60,000 bases of DNA from Takakia lepidozioides (taxonomy: Eukaryota; Streptophyta; Takakiopsida; Takakiales; Takakiaceae): positions 1,676,001 through 1,736,000 of the forward strand of contig CM060733.1 of assembly GCA_030704615.1 (NCBI GenBank). The letters are read 5' to 3'. Numbering within the stretch: the stretch's first letter is position 1; each line of letters begins with the position of its first letter. Under the pieces are notes generated by a model. That model worked only from the letters and a program-made list of their open reading frames with translations, was not told where the DNA came from and made no database searches. The position numbers were made by a program, and so were the translations under genes. Below, piece after piece: positions 56,401 through 60,000 of the stretch.

Positions 56401-57305
56401 CAATGGAGGCATACGTTGCCAGGAAAACAGGTAAAGCAAGAGCCTGCACAATGCACCGGTGACCAAACTGTTGAGCATCCAGATATATAAATCCATCTTG
56501 TGGGAAGTGATTAACCAGCACAATGCTTACAGCTCTGCTGACAAAGACTTGTCTTTGTCAACCAGCATTTGCAGCAGCATCCTTCCCAAAGGGCAGTATG
56601 CACAGCTCTCCTTCACAGGAAACTCATTCTCAAAACAGCTTACTGCACACCTGGATTCTTATTGCACGATATTTGGCAACATCTGGATCCAGGTTGTCAC
56701 TCTCCTTAATACAACCACTCCTTGGAACCACAACAATAGAGCTAGAGGAGCTGTTTATCCAGTAATTCGGAAGCCTTGTCGCCCTAGAGTTTTGCAATAC
56801 CCTGCTTATCATTTTTCTAAAGATTGTATTTGAAGGTTATGAAATTATCTTTCTACTATTTCCACACTGTTCTTCTTCCCTCGAGTAAAGTCGCGGTCCT
56901 GAAGCTATTTTTTCGTGCTGCATGTAATAAGCTGGGAAGAAGGCTGACATGCTCCTTATAAACATTCCTCATTTCAATGCAGAAAATGTCTACGGAAATA
57001 CAGCTCTTGAAACATCCCATGGGCCTTCCTCCAATTCCTTCGCTGACTTCTTCCTCATCAATAAGAAGTCTTCCCGCGATAGAAGACCTTTACAAAACCG
57101 GGATGAATACAGACAGATGTCGCACCAGAGTGATCTGTAGGGTTTTCACAGTCTCGGTAATGAGATGCAAGCCCATCATAGAAGGCACAATCCTCACGCC
57201 TGCCACCAAAGCTGCACACACACAGCCCCTGCAAACACACAGTGCTATCCAGCTACATACTTTCTGCCCCTTTTCTTCGTACTTGGCACTCCCATCACTT
57301 GCCAT
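50841..57305 (-). CDS. PIGF: PIG-F homologue, GPI-anchor biosynthesis (multi-exon, partly damaged)
   Basis: PIG-F is an ER membrane protein that stabilises the enzymes adding phosphoethanolamine to the GPI anchor. Exons on the minus strand: 55810-55609 (TAQGGEVFLACFHTGSRQAA, later LVAFAFGAPISLQ), 52218-52170 (YAVRTWYWACLMSVLV), 51874-51807 (VVPAAMVLGASWSDWQRLFA, FTR), 51298-51190 (GVAIGAWLGAWPMPLDWERP, WQ) and 50919 onwards (EWPICCTYGAIG). Donors GTAAGT, GTGAGT, GTGCCT and GTTTGC and all AG acceptors keep phase. The GAWxGAWPMPLDWERPWQ-EWPIC signature is diagnostic. A likely first exon is at about 57305-57190 (MASDGSAKYEEKGQKVCSW), but its junction phase is unresolved. In the last exon an extra G in 50884-50886 shifts the frame before GYLLGLTVSVVLSYKL, and LINE sequence follows. 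Either the gene is dead, or there is an assembly error. Confidence 0.85.
51191..51298 (-). CDS. PIGF: PIG-F exon with the signature motif
   Basis: Frame PKDGVELAVCVPAHGVAIGA then WLGAWPMPLDWERPWQ. The acceptor CCAG ends at 51299 and the donor GTTTGC starts at 51189. The split Arg codon joins AG of the previous exon to A here. This is the best conserved part of the family. Confidence 0.9.
51875..52169 (-). other. PIG-F intron
   Basis: Donor GTGAGT at 52169 and acceptor ATAG ending at 51875, phase 0 on both sides. About 295 bp with no inserted element. Confidence 0.8.
52598..53525. repeat. Scattered array of a LINE-tail motif
   Basis: The motif TACTCATAAGACGTTGTTTG followed by CCGTAGCCTTGTGGCC occurs, with variations, near 52598, 52664, 52707, 52898 and 53489. 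Spacing is irregular (45 to 590 bp). A (GA)n run is at 53449-53478. Confidence 0.7.
53103..53990 (-). pseudogene. LINE C-terminal zinc-knuckle region, two tandem copies
   Basis: Both copies encode ECNCPLCGQSEDSIHFLIHC followed by PGFSHQRDA (E for D in the first copy), the CCHC-like motif found after the RT in many LINEs. Copy one is in frame 53103-53387, copy two in 53658-53912. Both are damaged. Confidence 0.82.
54010..55550 (-). pseudogene. LINE reverse transcriptase
   Basis: RT blocks in order: YKAGGPDGIVNELIKHGG, FRWRQGIIVNLYKKGDREEP, GNYRGITLLNAVGKTFCRVI, GQAGFRRNRGCVDHIFTLSQ, FFLDVKKAYDTVW, GVAQGCTLSPLLFNVFINQL and the catalytic FADD (ADD at 54793-54801), then YTYLGVEFSSNCNW and RPALDYGSAIWV. 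Frames change near 55060, 54460 and 54260. The catalytic residues are still coded but the frame is broken. I cannot name the clade with certainty. Confidence 0.9.
55811..57189 (-). other. Putative first PIG-F intron
   Basis: No exon or repeat recognised with confidence between the exon at 55810 and the candidate first exon. The acceptor GATGTCCAG ends at 55811. Confidence 0.5.
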
Positions 57306-57427
57306 AATGCTTTCTTATTCTCCAACTCGAAGAGTGAGCGATGGGCCCTAGATCAACCTTGAGGGTAGTCGGGCAGCGTCAACCTCAACGCCCAACACAA
57401 GGCCCGCGCACATGAGCGCAAAAAGTG

Positions 57428-57530
57428 GCGAACTCGCCTGTCAGTGGGGCGAATTCGCCCTGGCAGGGCGTGTCACCGCGGCGAACGTGGGGAAGCGAAC
57501 CCGAAGCGACGAACCCACGTTCGCTTCGCC
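57428..57530. repeat. Cluster of GCGAA palindromes
   Basis: GGCGAACTCGCC (57428-57439), the perfect palindrome GGGCGAATTCGCCC (57448-57461), and an 11-bp stem GCGAACGTGGG/CCCACGTTCGC (57481-57491 with 57514-57524). It lies upstream of the candidate PIG-F start, so it may be promoter-proximal. Confidence 0.6.
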
Positions 57531-57736
57531 AGGGGTAAAGTGATTTTTTTTTTCATCTTGCGCAGTAGAAATCCTTATTTACCCAGTAAAAACGGGGCTG
57601 CGTTGTCTCGCACCTGCTGCGGCTGCGACGCCTCAGGATATTTGTAATCTAGGATTAGCCTAAAGAGAGGCCTTGTCCCTACAAGGCAGGGCACATTAAT
57701 GGGCTTTGTCATTAATGCCAAGAGGCAGGCCCCGGG

Positions 57737-58206
57737 GCCTCAGAATTTTGTGTGGCCTCGTCGTAATGAGGCCGCAGGGTTGCAGAGGGGACAGGACCTG
57801 ACAGCGGCCCCGCTACATTAAAAGGATCCCTATTCCCCTGTTTCTCTTATATATCGAAAAACTTGGCAGGGCGGAGGTTGTGGTCTGGTTGGTAGGTCGA
57901 TGGCGATTTGGCGATGGAGGGCTTGGGTTCCATTCCTAAAACGGTAGTTCCGGTGGTTGGCGCTTACTGGTAATACCTCCTCGGGTGGTATGCAACTACT
58001 CTCATGCAGGTAGTTCAGCTTGGTTTTGCAACTACCTTCATGTAGAAAATCCTAAAACTACCTGCATGGAGGTAGTTGTAAAATTCATATGCCAAAAAAA
58101 TTCTAAGTCCTTGACGTATGAAGGTAGTTCGCTCCTATATTAATGAGACAGCCTGACGGTCGTCTGACCAGCCTCATAACGACGAGGCCACACAAAATTC
58201 TGAGCC
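57737..58206. mobile_element. Inverted-repeat unit nested in the left arm
   Basis: Ends 57737-57772 and 58171-58206 are inverted copies of GGCCTCAGAATTTTGTGTGG with CCTCGTCGTAATGAGGC, with one mismatch and one gap over 36 bp. The right arm of the host element lacks this unit, so it arrived later. The interior repeats the word CAACTACCTTCATG and its variants (57990-58080). Confidence 0.7.
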
Positions 58207-58561
58207 GGCCCGGGCCACCTGCCATTTCCTCGCCATGCCCCTTGATAGCCAAACCCACTCCTCGCCATGCATGCTGCCCTGCCATGCTCCATGCGAGGCC
58301 CCATGCCGCATGCTCCATGGTCATATTTGTTATCCATAGATGATTTTAGTGGGATGAGTCTAAAATGGATGAGGTTAGGGGTGGTTTAGGCTCGTTAGGG
58401 TCACGACTATTTAAACATATCTTGGCTCTCAAAGCAAAACAGCGGGGTTCTATGGATTAGTGAGTGGATTAGTGAACGCGGTTATGAGTAGATTAGATTA
58501 GTGAGGTGAGCTTGTGGATCACTAAACACTTTGATGTGGTGCAGGGCGTTCAAGAGCTTCG

Positions 58562-58765
58562 AGGAAACCGAGGTTGAGGTTTCCCTGGCATATCACTTAA
58601 GTGATACAAGACATGTTTAGAGGAGACCGCGGTCGAGGTTTCCCTGGCATATCACTTTGGTGATATAAGATATGTCTAGAGGAAATTGCGATCGAGGTTT
58701 CCCTAACATGATGGTATACCTTAATATGTTTGGAGGAAGCACATTCAAGGTTTCCTTAGTTTGCA
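58562..58765. repeat. 60-bp tandem repeat, about 3.4 copies
   Basis: Units start near 58562, 58621, 58681 and 58733 with the core GAGGTTTCCCTGGCATATCA and decreasing identity. It sits in the centre of the inverted-repeat element. Confidence 0.85.
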
Positions 58766-59102
58766 AAGAACTCACTAAGCCCCAAACAAACAAACAAAAC
58801 CCTCAACCAGCCGCCGCCCTAAAAAGATCCTAACCTCATTCATCCCTTAATTTTCATGTATAACAAACATGCTATGGAGCATGCAGCATGGGGCCTGGCA
58901 TGGAGCATGGGGGAGGGCTCATAGAGCATGGTAGGGCGCATGTATGGTCAGGAGTATGGCGAGCAAGGGGGCTTGGCGAGGAAAGGGCATATGGGCCGAT
59001 AGCGGGCTGGTTGACTGCATTAAATGGCAGAAGGCTTCATTATAGCCATTAATGAGTGGCTTCCTGTAGGACAAGCCTCTCTTGAGGCTAATCCTAGATT
59101 AC

Positions 59103-60000
59103 GGATATGCGGCGGCTACCTGCCGTACTGTACTCCATAGGGTTTTGATTTTTTAAGTGTATGCTTTCTCTATAGTAGAGAAAACATGGAAGATTTCTTC
59201 CCAGCTCTTTCTTGGGTTATCTCTTAGAGGGAGTTGAAGGGTCTTCTTCTTCCTCTCCTCACAATGTGCAAAAAATGTGCAAGCTCTTCAAGCACACAAA
59301 AACTAGCAAAACCCTCCCCATGAAAGCTCGGTCCATTTTCCTGTGGTTGGTTTTGTTAAACAAACACCTGAGCATGTAGTGGCAAGCACTTGAGCATGTA
59401 AGGGCAAGCACCGTGCTTCGGTAAAAACCAACTCCAAAAAGAAAACACGACGGGCCTACCAACCGTTTGCTGCATCTGCCCGGTATGGCCCTTTCCTTGA
59501 CGTGGGGCCCGCCAAGGGGTAATTCGCTCACCAGGCGAATGGGAATGAGCAAAGGTGCATGTGCGCGGGCCTCAAAGGGCATCGTCATGGGCAGAGGAGG
59601 CAGGCAAGGGAATCAACACCCTAAAAAACCCAAAAAACCCAGTTCCGTCACCTTGGGTGCATGTGATGTTGGGTTCAAAACTCGTCACTCCACTGCATAG
59701 GGATTAGGGACCTTTCCCTCACCCACTTCCGGTTGAGAGGGCTTCATGGCTTGATAGATGCAATAAAGAAGTCCTACTCCCTATCCCTTCAACCCTAAAT
59801 TACAACTTGTCCCTCCATGTGTGAATCCTAAAAAACAAAAAAACTGGTTTGGTTCGAAACGCCTCTCATTTTAGATAATTGGGTCTTTAAGTCTCACAGT
59901 GTGGGCCAGGCAGCGCACGGACGCGGGGTCGCCTCCACCCACCTCCCCACCGACCAGCCGCGCAGAGCGGTCGCCAGGCCGCAGCACCCATGGCGCGCAG
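59103..60000. other. No gene recognised at the right end
   Basis: Short frames on both strands (for example 59259-59588 minus) have no motif. The last 110 bases are strongly G+C-rich and could be the edge of a promoter or first exon lying outside the window. Confidence 0.4.

Larger units (their letters stand above)
57644..59102. mobile_element. Long inverted-repeat (foldback-type) element
   Basis: Left end GTAATCTAGGATTAGCCT with AAAGAGAGGC, right end its near-exact reverse complement (59070-59102). Further in, 58206-58395 is inverted against about 58815-59005 (gagcatgcagcatggggcct against its complement, then the atgaggttagg block). The flanks GGATATTT (57636-57643) and GGATATGC (59103-59110) share six bases and could be an aged target duplication of 8-9 bp, as for Mutator-like elements. 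There is no transposase. Confidence 0.75.

Noticed and set aside
59259-59588. 109-codon minus-strand frame near the right end
   Set aside because: No motif, no start context and no neighbour support.

Overview
The window is nuclear DNA of a land plant, built almost entirely of transposable elements and dead genes around one recognisable host gene. Spliced host exons with GT-AG introns, PLS/DYW pentatricopeptide repeat (PPR) pseudogenes, chromodomain Ty3/gypsy elements with an initiator-tRNA-Met primer site, LINEs and a Helentron all point to a plant. The sequence style of the PPR repeats and the repeat load suggest a fern or another non-seed plant, but that assignment is an inference.

Layout. 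1-21.4 kb holds four copies (A, B, C, D) of one chromovirus family with LTRs of about 720 bp. They lie as two divergent pairs: A(-)/D(+), and B(-)/C(+), the latter head to head with no spacer. Between and around them are a stray endonuclease fragment (3.4 kb), a 9-bp minisatellite (7.0-7.4 kb) and an unrecognised truncated reading frame (7.9-8.5 kb). 21.4-30.4 kb holds PPR and OSB-like fragments, a decayed Helentron on the minus strand (OTU protease, HUH Rep and PIF1 helicase domains), an RPA1-like pseudogene and a tRNA-derived SINE head.

31.2-43.7 kb is the most remarkable part. A PPR-DYW gene on the minus strand is cut in two by a 10.26-kb Ty3/gypsy element (E) on the plus strand, with a 5-bp target duplication ATCTA. 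Element E carries a complete set of C5 cytosine DNA methyltransferase motifs between its protease and reverse transcriptase, and a PHD-finger-like domain after its integrase. It has no tRNA primer site. Instead, the 16 bases right after its left LTR are perfectly complementary to 16 bases inside the LTR, as expected for Tf1-type self-priming. Its LTRs are circularly permuted, as if a two-LTR circle had integrated.

45.998-48.66 kb is a second PPR-DYW pseudogene, interrupted by a 700-bp terminal-inverted-repeat element. 49.2-50.1 kb holds a second SINE head and repeats. From about 50.8 to 57.3 kb on the minus strand lies a host gene for PIG-F (GPI-anchor synthesis). Five exons are recognisable, four of them with consistent splice phases; a 5'-truncated LINE sits in one intron and another LINE fragment abuts the last exon, which has a one-base frameshift. 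57.64-59.10 kb is a long inverted-repeat element with a smaller inverted-repeat unit nested in one arm. The last 0.9 kb holds nothing I recognise.

All transposon coding regions are broken by frameshifts or stops, so the window records past activity. Exact domain limits in decayed regions are approximate.
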